The position numbers and the translations under genes are program-made. A DNA stretch of 64,000 bases from positions 868,001 to 932,000 of the forward strand of contig JADJLP010000001.1 of NCBI GenBank assembly GCA_016710065.1. The letters run 5' to 3'. The stretch is from Candidatus Ideonella esbjergensis. GTDB lineage: Bacteria > Pseudomonadota > Gammaproteobacteria > Burkholderiales > Burkholderiaceae_C. Positions 33,056-40,974 of the stretch are shown piece after piece. The number at the start of each line of letters is the position of its first letter. The first letter of the stretch is position 1. The notes beneath the pieces were generated by a model that searched no databases, had not been told where the DNA came from, and saw only the letters and a program-made list of their open reading frames with translations.

Positions 33056-33901
33056 TCACTCGGCCAGGAAGCCGGTGGCGTGGTGCAGAAATCGCTGCGG
33101 GTTCTGGAACTGCGCGGCGTGGCCGCTGTCCGGGTAGATGAACAACTGCGCGTTCGGCAGGTTGCGGGCCATGTAGAACGAGTTGACGGTGGGGACCATC
33201 ACGTCGTTCACGCCGTTGAGGATGAATGCGGGCTGCCGGATGCTGCGCAGGTAGGCAAATGGATCGTCTTCCGACAGCCTCGGCAGGTACAGCATGTTGG
33301 CTTCGATCTGCGCCCTGGCAACCTCCGGTGAGGACGGCGGGTCCTGGTCCGCGCGCTGGTGGCGCCGCGCCCAGAACTCGCGCGCGGCCTGTTCGGCCTG
33401 TGCTGACCGGCCGAAGAACAGATACAGGAAATCCTCGAAAACAGGCACGGGGCGCGGTGCCGTGCCCAGCACACGCGGCTCCATCTCGGGGTCACCCCCG
33501 CGCGGCCCGGTGCCCAGCAGCATCAGCTTGCGCACCAGTTCCGGATGACGCCATGTCAGGTCCAGCGCCTGGAACCCACCCAGCGAGAAGCCCAGCACAT
33601 CCACCTGGCGCAGGCCCAGGGCCCGGATCACCGCCGCCGCGTCGTCGGCCATGTCTTCGATCCGGTTGCGCGGCGTGCCGGTGGACGAGGCCACACCGCG
33701 CCCATTGAACAGGATCACCTCCCGCCCAGCGGCCAAGCCGTCGGTCATCAGCGGGTCCCAATGGTCCATGCCACCGCGGAAGTGCTGCAGGAAGAACAGG
33801 GGCGGCTGGTCCGTTGCGGTGTTGCCCCAGCGGCGGTAGGCGAACTGGTCGCCATTCAGTTCCACCAAGCGGGTGGGCACGGTGAGGTGGGTGTCGGTCA
33901 T
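33056..33901 (-). CDS. alpha/beta hydrolase
   Basis: A 281-residue alpha/beta-hydrolase without signal peptide. The nucleophile elbow is DVLGFSLGGFQALDLTW (Ser in GFSLGG), the oxyanion region FFLQHFRGGMDHWD, and the late triad Asp/His in LNGVNDVMVPTV and FIYPDSGHAAQFQ. Related to the family of haloperoxidase-like and ester hydrolases. It lies 25 bp after another hydrolase gene. Substrate unknown. Confidence 0.88.
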   Translation of the reverse strand: MTDTHLTVPTRLVELNGDQFAYRRWGNTATDQPPLFFLQHFRGGMDHWDPLMTDGLAAGREVILFNGRGVASSTGTPRNRIEDMADDAAAVIRALGLRQVDVLGFSLGGFQALDLTWRHPELVRKLMLLGTGPRGGDPEMEPRVLGTAPRPVPVFEDFLYLFFGRSAQAEQAAREFWARRHQRADQDPPSSPEVARAQIEANMLYLPRLSEDDPFAYLRSIRQPAFILNGVNDVMVPTVNSFYMARNLPNAQLFIYPDSGHAAQFQNPQRFLHHATGFLAE

Positions 33902-33926
33902 TGGGAGATGCTCCTGTTGGCTGGCG

Positions 33927-34895
33927 TCAGCGGGTCAGAAACTCGAGCGTGCTGCGCACGAAGTCGGCATGAAACTGGAAGGCACCGCCGTGTCCGGCAT
34001 CGGGATAGATGATGAGCTGACTGTTTGGCAGCCGGCGAGCCAGGTCGTGCGTGTTGGTGGTCGGGACCATGCGGTCCTGGTCACCATTGACCACCAGCAC
34101 CGGCTGCTGGACCACTGAGAGATCGGCGGGCGCCTTTTTGCCCCACACACGCAGCGCCTCCAACTGAGCCATGAACGCGCTCACCGAAATTTCGGTGTCG
34201 CGGTCTTCGGTGCGTTCCTTCAGGCGCGCCAGGAAGGCCTTGCCAGCCTCGATGCCACCGGGTGTTCGCGTGAAGAACAGGAACTGCTTGGCATCCTGGC
34301 CCGTGAAGAAGCCCCGGAGCATGTCGTAGTAGGTCACCCCTGCCACGCTGCTGATGCCTTCGCCGCCCGCAGGGCCGGTGCCTGCGAGCACCATCTTGCG
34401 AACCAGCTGCGGCTCCTTCAGCACCACTTCCTGGGCGACCATGCCGCCCAACGAAAAGCCCAGGACGTCTACCTTTTGGAGGCCCATGGCCTTGATGAAC
34501 ACAATGGCATCGTCCGCCATCTGTTCGATGGAGTTCGACGGCGAGCCGCTGGATGCCCCGATGCCCCGGTTGTCAAAGGCAATGACATGGTGTTTGGCCG
34601 CGATGCCGTCGACGATTCGGGGGTCCCAGTTGTCCAGGACGGCCGCCAGATGGGTCAGCAACACCACGGGCGTTCCGCCGTTGTGTTTGCCCAGCTCCCG
34701 GTACGCGAAGTTCAGGTCGCCAGCCGAGATGGTCTGGGTGGGAACGTTCTTCCAGGTGACTTCGGTCTTTTGTCCGACAGCCGGCTGAGTTTGTTCCGCC
34801 GTGGTGGCAGCAGGCTCCGCCGCCAGCAGCGTGGACGTCTGGAGGCTTGTTGACAGGGCCAGGCCCAGCGTGACGGTCTTGAGCAAGTGTTTCAT
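33927..34895 (-). CDS. secreted alpha/beta hydrolase
   Basis: A 322-residue alpha/beta hydrolase with an N-terminal signal peptide (MKHLLKTVTLGLALSTSLQT...LLAAE). The core is FAYRELGKHNGGTPVVLLTH, nucleophile VDVLGFSLGGMVAQEVV, and late LVVNGDQDRMVPTTN and LIIYPDAGHGGAFQF. Its core is close in pattern to the previous hydrolase, so the two look like paralogs, one for each side of the inner membrane. The ATG at 34895 begins the signal peptide. Confidence 0.87.
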   Translation of the reverse strand: MKHLLKTVTLGLALSTSLQTSTLLAAEPAATTAEQTQPAVGQKTEVTWKNVPTQTISAGDLNFAYRELGKHNGGTPVVLLTHLAAVLDNWDPRIVDGIAAKHHVIAFDNRGIGASSGSPSNSIEQMADDAIVFIKAMGLQKVDVLGFSLGGMVAQEVVLKEPQLVRKMVLAGTGPAGGEGISSVAGVTYYDMLRGFFTGQDAKQFLFFTRTPGGIEAGKAFLARLKERTEDRDTEISVSAFMAQLEALRVWGKKAPADLSVVQQPVLVVNGDQDRMVPTTNTHDLARRLPNSQLIIYPDAGHGGAFQFHADFVRSTLEFLTR

Positions 34896-34908
34896 CGCGG
34901 GTCTCCCT

Positions 34909-35985
34909 TCAGGCGCCAAGCGCCGGATAGTCGGTGTAGCCCTTGGGGCCGGGCGTGTAGAAGGTCGCCATGTCCACAGGGTTCAGTGCCGCATGGCTCT
35001 GCATGCGTTGCACCAGATCGGGATTGGCGATGAAAGGGCGGGCAAAGGCGATCAGGTCTGCGTGACCCGCTTCGAGGGCACTCTGGGCACTGGCCCGATC
35101 GAAGCCGCCAGCCAGGATGAAAACGCCCTGGAAGGCCTCGCGAAGCCTGAGCTTCAACGCGGCGGGCACGGGCGGCGCGCCCAAGGCCGAGTGGTCCAGC
35201 AGGTGCACGTACCGAATGCCCAGTTGCGCCAGTTCCTCGGTGAGGGCCAGGTACTGCGCATCGACGTCGGGGTAGGCCCCCATGCCGTTGAACACGCCGC
35301 AAGGCGACAGCCGGATGCCCACCCGGTCTGCACCAATGGCGGCGACGGTGGCGCGAGCCACCTCCAGCGCGAAGCGGTTGCGGCCTTCGATGCTGCCCCC
35401 GTGCGCATCGGCGCGGTGGTTCACGTTGGCGTTCAGAAACTGCTCGATCAAATAGCCGTTCGCCGCGTGCAGCTCGACCCCATCGAACCCGGCTTCGATG
35501 GCCAGTTGGGCCGACCTGGCGTACTCCGCCACGGCATGGGCGATGTCGTCTGCGGTCATGGCGCGGGGTGCGCTGTGCGGCTGCATGCCTTGGCTGTCGG
35601 TGTACATGTCGCCGGGGCAGACCTCGGCGGTCGGCCCCAGCACTTCGGCCCCGGCCGGCAGGTTGGCCACATGGGCCACGCGCCCCGTGTGCATCAGCTG
35701 GACAAAGATCTTGCCGCCTTTGGCGTGCACGGCGTCCGTCACCAGCTTCCACCCCTGCACATGGGCTTCATTGAACAGGCCAGGAATGCGGGCGTAGCCC
35801 AGGCCGTTGGGCGAGGGCGAGACGCCCTCGGTGACGATCAAGCCGGCAGATGCCCGTTGGCCGTAGTACTGGGCCATCAGGGCATTGGGCGTGTTGGCCT
35901 CCACCGCCCGGTTGCGCGTCATGGGCGCCATGACGATGCGGTTGCGGAGCTGCAAAGAAGGCGCAGTGAGAGTGGTGAAGAGCAT
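34909..35985 (-). CDS. alkene reductase, NemA-like old yellow enzyme
   Basis: A 358-residue FMN enzyme of the NemA/morphinone-reductase group: LRNRIVMAPMTRNRAVE, GLIVTEGVSPSPNGLGY, IFVQLMHTGRVAHVANLPAG, FDGVELHAANGYLIEQFLN and YGGSIEGRNR-like HGGSIEGRNRFALEV. It reduces N-ethylmaleimide, enones and nitro esters with NAD(P)H. In E. coli nemA is under the TetR-family NemR, and here it is in a cluster headed by a TetR gene. It lies 13 bp before the secreted hydrolase gene and 48 bp after the SDR gene. Confidence 0.92.
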   Translation of the reverse strand: MLFTTLTAPSLQLRNRIVMAPMTRNRAVEANTPNALMAQYYGQRASAGLIVTEGVSPSPNGLGYARIPGLFNEAHVQGWKLVTDAVHAKGGKIFVQLMHTGRVAHVANLPAGAEVLGPTAEVCPGDMYTDSQGMQPHSAPRAMTADDIAHAVAEYARSAQLAIEAGFDGVELHAANGYLIEQFLNANVNHRADAHGGSIEGRNRFALEVARATVAAIGADRVGIRLSPCGVFNGMGAYPDVDAQYLALTEELAQLGIRYVHLLDHSALGAPPVPAALKLRLREAFQGVFILAGGFDRASAQSALEAGHADLIAFARPFIANPDLVQRMQSHAALNPVDMATFYTPGPKGYTDYPALGA

Positions 35986-36033
35986 GGCTGCCTTTGTGTG
36001 GGGTTGATGTGGGTTGGGCCGGAGGCGCTGCGC

Positions 36034-36738
36034 TCACTGGCCCTGGGGGAGGTAGACCGGGCGCGGTGCCGCCAGGCCCTGCCGAACCTGCTGGGTGAGC
36101 GCGTCGGCCAACACCTCCTCAGCGCCTGCGGCCAGCCCGTCGAGCGCCCGCTGCACGATTTCTTCGGCGCTGCTCTTGGGGACCTCGAAGCCGCGCGTGA
36201 GGTCGGTGTCGACATAGGCCATGTGCAGGCCCAGCACCTGGGTCTTCTGCGCTGCCAACTCGTGGCGCAGGGCATTGGTCAGCGACCACGCCGCCGACTT
36301 GCTGGCCGAGTAGGCGGCCAGCTCGCCGCCATTGACCCACGACGCCACCGACAACACGTTGAGCAAGGCGCCACCGCCGTTGGCCTTGAGCACGGGCGCA
36401 AAGGCCTTGCTCATGTTCAGCATGCCGAAGAAGTTGGTCTCGAAGATACGGCGTGCCACCGCTTCGCCGTCGGCCGCCAGGAAACCGCCGGGCTGGGCAA
36501 TGCCCGCGTTGTTGATCACCAGGTTCACGTCGGCAGCCTGCTGTGCTGCGGCGGCGATGTCCTCGGGTTGGGTGACGTCAAGCCGCAGGGCCTGGACGCC
36601 GGCCAAGGTCACGGTGGCGGGGTCGCGTGCGGCGGCGTAGACCTTGCGGGCGCCACGCGCCAGCAGTTCACGCGCAAAGGCCAGGCCGATGCCGCGATTG
36701 GCACCCGTGACGAGGACGACGGCGTTTTGAATGTTCAT
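36034..36738 (-). CDS. short-chain dehydrogenase/reductase (SDR)
   Basis: A 234-residue classical SDR. Cofactor loop VLVTGANRGIGLAFA, then NLVINNAGIA, the catalytic Ser in LLNVLSVASWVNGG, and Tyr/Lys in AAYSASKSAAWSLTN. The start is the ATG giving MNIQNAVVLVTG; the frame upstream holds the operator and is not protein-like. It reduces or oxidises a carbonyl/alcohol with NAD(P)H. An operator palindrome lies 34-53 bp upstream, in the 87-bp gap after the oxidoreductase gene. Confidence 0.92.
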   Translation of the reverse strand: MNIQNAVVLVTGANRGIGLAFARELLARGARKVYAAARDPATVTLAGVQALRLDVTQPEDIAAAAQQAADVNLVINNAGIAQPGGFLAADGEAVARRIFETNFFGMLNMSKAFAPVLKANGGGALLNVLSVASWVNGGELAAYSASKSAAWSLTNALRHELAAQKTQVLGLHMAYVDTDLTRGFEVPKSSAEEIVQRALDGLAAGAEEVLADALTQQVRQGLAAPRPVYLPQGQ

Positions 36739-36771
36739 GAGAGTCTCCAAAGAAGTGGGGGATACAGAGGT

Positions 36772-36791
36772 CATATGACGTTTGTCATATG
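36772..36791. promoter_or_regulatory. 20-bp palindromic operator upstream of the SDR gene
   Basis: CATATGAC-GTTT-GTCATATG is a perfect 8-bp inverted repeat around 4 bp. Its core fits the motif YATGAYG-NN-YRTCATR shared with the sites at 37892 and 38526. I infer a binding site of the TetR protein encoded at 37936-38529. Confidence 0.7.
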
Positions 36792-36825
36792 TGCTGGCGA
36801 ACAAAAAACGAATGGGTGAAAAGGT

Positions 36826-37827
36826 TCAGCGAACCTTGATGACCACCTTGCCTTTGGCGCGGCCGCTTTCGACGTAGGCCATGGCTTCGTTGGTAGATTC
36901 GAAAGGGAAGACCTTGTCGATCACCGGGCGGATGACACCCGACTCGATCAGCGGCGTGATCTGCCGCAACTGGCTTCCGCTGGCCTTCATGAACAGGAAT
37001 GCGTAGCCGACCTTGAGGCGCTGCGCTTGCCTGCGGGCGCCGAAGCTGAGGGCGCGCATGACCTGCTTCACCAGCCAGGGGGCCTTGATGTCTTCGGCAA
37101 ACTGCGGATCGGGCGGCCCCGAGATGGAGATGAGGCTGCCGCCGGGTTTGAGCACGCCCAGGGACTTGGCCAGGGTCTTGCCGTCCTGGCTGTTCAGCAC
37201 CAGGTCGTAGCCGCTCAGCCGCTCTTCAAAGGCCTCTTTCTTGTAGTCGATGACGACATCCGCGCCCAAGCTCTTCACCAGGGCGACGTTGCCCGTGCTC
37301 GTGGTGGTGGCCACCGTCGCGCCCAGGTGCCTGGCCAACTGGATGGCAAACGTGCCCACGCCTCCGGAGCCCGCCTGGATGAAGACCTTCTGCCCCTTCT
37401 TGAGCTTGGCTCTTTCAACCAGCGCCTGCCATGCCGTCAAGCCCACCAGAGGGATGGATGCAGCTTCCTCCATGCTGATGTTCTTGGGCTTGATCGCCAC
37501 CGAGTCTTCCTTGACGGCGACGAATTCGGCGAAGCTGCCGATGCGCAAGTCATCGGGCCTGGCGTAGACCTCGTCGCCCACTTTGAATTGGCGCACCTGC
37601 GGTCCGACACGAACCACCACGCCGGCCACATCGTGGCCCAGAACGAACGGTGTGCGGTACGGCAGGAAGAGCTGGAACTCCCCGTTTCGCACCTTGGAAT
37701 CGATCAGGTTCACCGCTGCCGCGTGAACCTGGATCAGTACCTCGTCTGCACGCAAGTCTGGCTCAGGCACATCGGCGGCCCGCAGACGTTCTTTCTTTCC
37801 GTAGCGATCAACGACGAAGGCTTTCAT
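36826..37827 (-). CDS. quinone-oxidoreductase-like MDR enzyme (NADP-dependent)
   Basis: A 333-residue medium-chain dehydrogenase/reductase: MKAFVVDRYGKKERLRAADV, LIQVHAAAVNLIDSKVRNG, FVLGHDVAGVVVRVGPQVRQ, and the cofactor loop KVFIQAGSGGVGTFAIQLAR. The zinc ligands of the alcohol dehydrogenases are absent, as in quinone oxidoreductases. It probably reduces a quinone or enone. The ATG giving MKAFVVDRYG is used. An operator lies 65 bp upstream; tetR ends further upstream on the same strand. Confidence 0.9.
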   Translation of the reverse strand: MKAFVVDRYGKKERLRAADVPEPDLRADEVLIQVHAAAVNLIDSKVRNGEFQLFLPYRTPFVLGHDVAGVVVRVGPQVRQFKVGDEVYARPDDLRIGSFAEFVAVKEDSVAIKPKNISMEEAASIPLVGLTAWQALVERAKLKKGQKVFIQAGSGGVGTFAIQLARHLGATVATTTSTGNVALVKSLGADVVIDYKKEAFEERLSGYDLVLNSQDGKTLAKSLGVLKPGGSLISISGPPDPQFAEDIKAPWLVKQVMRALSFGARRQAQRLKVGYAFLFMKASGSQLRQITPLIESGVIRPVIDKVFPFESTNEAMAYVESGRAKGKVVIKVR

Positions 37828-37891
37828 GGTTTTTCCTTTTTGAAAACAGGGCAAGGGGCGAACTCAGCGGCCAGGGCCGGAAGTGTCTTTG

Positions 37892-37909
37892 GCATGACGA
37901 CCATCATAC
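37892..37909. promoter_or_regulatory. operator upstream of the quinone-oxidoreductase gene
   Basis: GCATGACGACCATCATAC, an imperfect palindrome (GCATGACG and CATCATAC). Its right half is identical to that of the site at the tetR start (38526-38543) and its left half differs at one base. It lies between tetR and the oxidoreductase gene. TetR binding is inferred. Confidence 0.65.
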
Positions 37910-37935
37910 TTACGAGCAAAAAAAGGGGTATGGGT

Positions 37936-38529
37936 TCACGCCCCGGTAGGGGCCAAGCGCTTCAATGCAGCACTGCACAGCGCGTCCGACAGCACAGCAT
38001 CGTCGACGGCACGGGCCAGCACCAAGGTGCCCACCATGGTGGCCACGGTCACCAACGCGCGCTCATGGGCGGCTGGCTGCCCCCAATCCGGTGACTGACG
38101 GGCCACCAGATCAATCATCTCCTTGATGCGGCGCGTGGCCGCCCGGCGCACTTCGGGCGATTGGCGGGGCATCTCTGAACCCAGGGCTGAAACAGGGCAG
38201 CCCGTCTCGATGCCCGCCAGGTGTTCCTTGGACAGATAGGCCTGCATCAGCGCCAGCAAAGCCTGCTCTGGCGGCACGGCGGCGATGACACTGGCCGCGA
38301 AGGCGTTGGACTCGGCACCCGCACGGTCCGCTGCTTCGGCCAGCATGGCCTCGCGGGACTCGAAATGGGCATAGAACGCACCATGCGTCAAACCCGCCTC
38401 TTTCATGATGTCGGCCACGCCCGTGCCGTCGTAGCCACTGCGCCGGATGGCGCGGGCAGCCGCCTGCACGATGCGCTCGTGCGAAGCCTCTTTGGCGGCG
38501 GTGCGGATGTTGGTTGGCGTCTTTCGCAT
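37936..38529 (-). CDS. TetR/AcrR-family repressor
   Basis: A 197-residue TetR protein. The N-terminal helix-turn-helix is HERIVQAAARAIRRSGYDGT, GVADIMKEAGLTHGAFYAHF. The ligand domain includes the conserved TGCPVSALGSEMPR, with a Cys that may sense electrophiles, as in NemR-like regulators (inference). The start is the ATG giving MRKTPTNIRT; upstream ATGs exist at 38538 and 38565. The operator overlaps the start region. It probably represses itself, the MDR gene and the SDR-led operon. Confidence 0.9.
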   Translation of the reverse strand: MRKTPTNIRTAAKEASHERIVQAAARAIRRSGYDGTGVADIMKEAGLTHGAFYAHFESREAMLAEAADRAGAESNAFAASVIAAVPPEQALLALMQAYLSKEHLAGIETGCPVSALGSEMPRQSPEVRRAATRRIKEMIDLVARQSPDWGQPAAHERALVTVATMVGTLVLARAVDDAVLSDALCSAALKRLAPTGA

Positions 38530-38543
38530 GATGCTCATCATAC
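38526..38543. promoter_or_regulatory. operator overlapping the tetR start
   Basis: GCATGATGCTCATCATAC, with ATGATG-CT-CATCAT as a perfect 6-bp inverted repeat. It matches the site at 37892 in 15 of 18 positions. It covers the ATG codons at the tetR start, consistent with autorepression. Confidence 0.65.
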
Positions 38544-38593
38544 ACAAGACTCGCAAGCTGCGCAAGCGCAGCCGCGCGCCGACCGGAAGTGGC

Positions 38594-39754
38594 TCAAATC
38601 GGGAAGGTGCCCGGCAGCAGGATGCCTCGGTCCACGTTCTTCAGCTGGGTGTGGCCGCAGAAGGCCATGGTGATGTCCAGCTCCTTGTGGATGATCTCCA
38701 GCGCTTTCGTCACCCCGGCCTCGCCCAGCGCGCCCAGGCCGTAGAGGAAGGCCCGGCCAATCATGGTGCCGCGGGCGCCCAGGGCCCAGGCCTTGAGCAC
38801 GTCCTGGCCCGAGCGTATGCCGCCATCCATCCACACCTCGATGTCTTGGCCCACGGCGTCGGCAATGGCGGGCAGGGCTTCGATGCTGGAAGGCGCGCCG
38901 TCGAGTTGGCGGCCGCCGTGGTTGCTGACCATCAGCGCGTCGGCGCCCGAATCGCGCGCCAGGCGGGCGTCTTCCACGTCCATGATGCCCTTGAGGATGA
39001 GTTTGCCGCCCCAACGCTTCTTGATCCATTCCACATCGGCCCAGCTCAGGGCAGGGTCGAACTGCTCGGCCGTCCATGAGCTCAGGCTGCTGAGGTCGCC
39101 CACCCCCTTGGCATGGCCCACGATGTTGCCGAAGCTGTGCCGGCGCGTGCCAGCCATGCCCAGGCACCAGCGCGGCTTGGTCATCAGGTTGAGGATGTTG
39201 GCCAGCGTGGGCTTGGGCGGGGCCGAGAGGCCGTTCTTGATGTCCTTGTGGCGCTGGCCCAGGATCTGCAGATCGAGCGTGAGCACCAGGGCCGAGCACT
39301 TGGCTGCTTGTGCGCGGGCGATGAGCCGCTCGATGAAGTCGCGGTCCTTCATCATGTAGAGCTGGAACCAGAACGGTGCCGTGGTGTGGGCGGCGATGTC
39401 CTCGATCGAGCAGATGCTCATGGTCGAGAGCGTGAAGGGCACGCCGAACTTCTCGGCCGCCTTGGCGCCCAGGATCTCACCGTCGGCGTGCTGCATGCCG
39501 GTCAGGCCCGTGGGGGCGATGGCCACCGGCATCCTGGCGGCCTGGCCCACCATCTGCACGGCGGTGCTGCGGTTCTCCATGTTCACGGCCACGCGCTGGC
39601 GCAGCTTGATCTTCTGGAAATCGCTTTCGTTGGCGCGGTAGGTGCTTTCGGTGTAGGAACCCGAATCGGCGTAGTCGTAGAACATGCGCGGCACGCGCTT
39701 TTGCGCCAGCACTCGCAGGTCTTCGATCGTGGTGATCTTGCTGAGGTCGGTCAT
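38594..39754 (-). CDS. lldD: FMN-dependent alpha-hydroxy-acid dehydrogenase (LldD-like)
   Basis: A 386-residue enzyme of the lactate/glycolate oxidase family: VPRMFYDYADSGSYTESTYR, PVAIAPTGLTGMQHADGEIL, FWFQLYMMKDRDFIERLIAR, ALVLTLDLQILGQRHKDIKN, and the active-site His in VSNHGGRQLDGAPSSIEALP, then WMDGGIRSGQDVLKAWALGA. It oxidises a 2-hydroxy acid, most likely L-lactate, and passes electrons to quinone. The family assignment is firm; the substrate is by similarity. The start is the ATG giving MTDLSKITTI. A palindromic repeat lies 58 bp upstream. Confidence 0.9.
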   Translation of the reverse strand: MTDLSKITTIEDLRVLAQKRVPRMFYDYADSGSYTESTYRANESDFQKIKLRQRVAVNMENRSTAVQMVGQAARMPVAIAPTGLTGMQHADGEILGAKAAEKFGVPFTLSTMSICSIEDIAAHTTAPFWFQLYMMKDRDFIERLIARAQAAKCSALVLTLDLQILGQRHKDIKNGLSAPPKPTLANILNLMTKPRWCLGMAGTRRHSFGNIVGHAKGVGDLSSLSSWTAEQFDPALSWADVEWIKKRWGGKLILKGIMDVEDARLARDSGADALMVSNHGGRQLDGAPSSIEALPAIADAVGQDIEVWMDGGIRSGQDVLKAWALGARGTMIGRAFLYGLGALGEAGVTKALEIIHKELDITMAFCGHTQLKNVDRGILLPGTFPI

Positions 39755-39812
39755 GCCGTGTCTCTCTGTGATTCGGGTGTGGGCATCGTAGCGGCCAAGG
39801 CCGCGCAGCCCC

Positions 39813-39838
39813 GTCATTCCCGCCTGCGCGGGAATGAC
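39813..39838. repeat. ATTCCC-N8-GGGAAT type palindromic repeat
   Basis: Core ATTCCCGCCTGCGCGGGAAT (39816-39835). Including the flanks GTC and GAC it is a near-perfect 26-bp palindrome. It lies between the lldD start and the hemerythrin stop codon. Confidence 0.85.
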
Positions 39839-39871
39839 GAAAGAACGGGGCTTGGCCCGCCCCGCTGGCGC

Positions 39872-40390
39872 TCAGGCTGCCGTGCCGGCCGCAGCGGTGT
39901 CTTCAGCGGGCAAGCAACTGCCGCCGCCACAGCCGGTGACCGGATCGGCCTGCGTGGGCAGCGGGTGGGCGATGCTGCCAGTGGCCGGGTCGAAGCCGAT
40001 CTGCTGCAGGTGCGAGGCCAGTGCGGCGTCCATGGTCTGCGCATGCTGGGTGAACCAGTTGGCCAGTTCGGGCAGCACGCGGGTGAGCGGGCCGTAGTCG
40101 TCCTTCTCCTTGGCCAGGCGAACCACTTCCTTCATCAGCTCCAGCACCTGGTGGTGCTGCGACGAATGGCAGTTCTCCACCGCAAAGCCGGTGGCCACCA
40201 TCCAGCGGTCTTCCTGGCCAAAGTGGCCCACGGTGTGCGCCACCAGGGCCTCGTAGCGGGCCAGGCCAGCTTCCTTCGATTGCAGCAGCGCGTCCTCGGC
40301 CTCGCCCAGCAGTTGCACGAACTCCTGGTGCGTGTGATCCATCTCGGGATGGGCCAGGGCCAATTCATCGGACCATTGAAGACTGGGCAT
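39872..40390 (-). CDS. hemerythrin-domain protein with Cys tail
   Basis: A 172-residue protein. The hemerythrin four-helix bundle holds the di-iron ligands in HPEMDHTHQEF, HTVGHFGQEDRWM, HSSQHHQVLELMKE and WFTQHAQTMDAAL. The domain is followed by a tail of about 40 residues with a VTGCGGGSCLP motif, unusual for the family, which could bind metal or make a disulfide. Such proteins bind oxygen, NO or sense redox state. The start is the ATG giving MPSLQWSDEL. Confidence 0.88.
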   Translation of the reverse strand: MPSLQWSDELALAHPEMDHTHQEFVQLLGEAEDALLQSKEAGLARYEALVAHTVGHFGQEDRWMVATGFAVENCHSSQHHQVLELMKEVVRLAKEKDDYGPLTRVLPELANWFTQHAQTMDAALASHLQQIGFDPATGSIAHPLPTQADPVTGCGGGSCLPAEDTAAAGTAA

Positions 40391-40530
40391 GCTGCGCTCT
40401 CGGGGCTGAAAAGTTCTGGGGTGTCCGGCCGGCGTGGGCCAGGGCGACATTCTCGCCGAGGCGCTGGCCTGCGGGGTCATGCCGGGGCTTGTTCTGGCGC
40501 AAGCGTGGGCGCCGGGCAGAATTGGCCCCC

Positions 40531-40974
40531 ATGCCGGAAACCACCGCCCCCGCTGCCGAAGCCGACGCCGAACTCTCGCAGGCCTGGCACGCGCGCAGCC
40601 TGCGTGCGCTGTGGATGCTGGCCGGTGCTGTGGCGCTGATGACGGGCATCGTCGGCGCTTTTCTGCCGCTGCTGCCCACCACGCCCTTCGTGCTGCTGGC
40701 GGCGTATTGCTTTTCGCGAGGCAGCCGGCGCTGGGAGCATTGGCTCTTGCATCACCCGCGCCTGGGGCCTGTGGTGCGCGATTGGCGCGTGCAACGGGCC
40801 TTGCCGCTGCGCGCCAAGCAACTGGCCACGCTGATGATGGCGGCCAGCAGCCTGTGGGCCTGGTGGGTGATCCCCTCGCTGTGGCGCTGGGTGCCGGCGC
40901 TGTGCTGCGGCGCTGTGGCGGCTTGGCTGTGGAGCCTGCCCACGCGGCCTGCAACTGCGCCGCCTCAGTCCTGA
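40531..40974 (+). CDS. YbaN-family (DUF454) inner membrane protein
   Basis: A 147-residue protein. Residues about 28-55 form a membrane helix (LRALWMLAGAVALMTGIVGA) followed by the family mark FLPLLPTTPFVLLAAYCFSR, then RWEHWLLHHPRLGPVVRDWR and two further helices at the C-terminus. The function is not known. The start is the ATG giving MPETTAPAAE; an in-frame extension upstream is Arg-rich and unlikely. Its 3' end overlaps the convergent dinB by 10 bp. Confidence 0.88.
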   Translation: MPETTAPAAEADAELSQAWHARSLRALWMLAGAVALMTGIVGAFLPLLPTTPFVLLAAYCFSRGSRRWEHWLLHHPRLGPVVRDWRVQRALPLRAKQLATLMMAASSLWAWWVIPSLWRWVPALCCGAVAAWLWSLPTRPATAPPQS

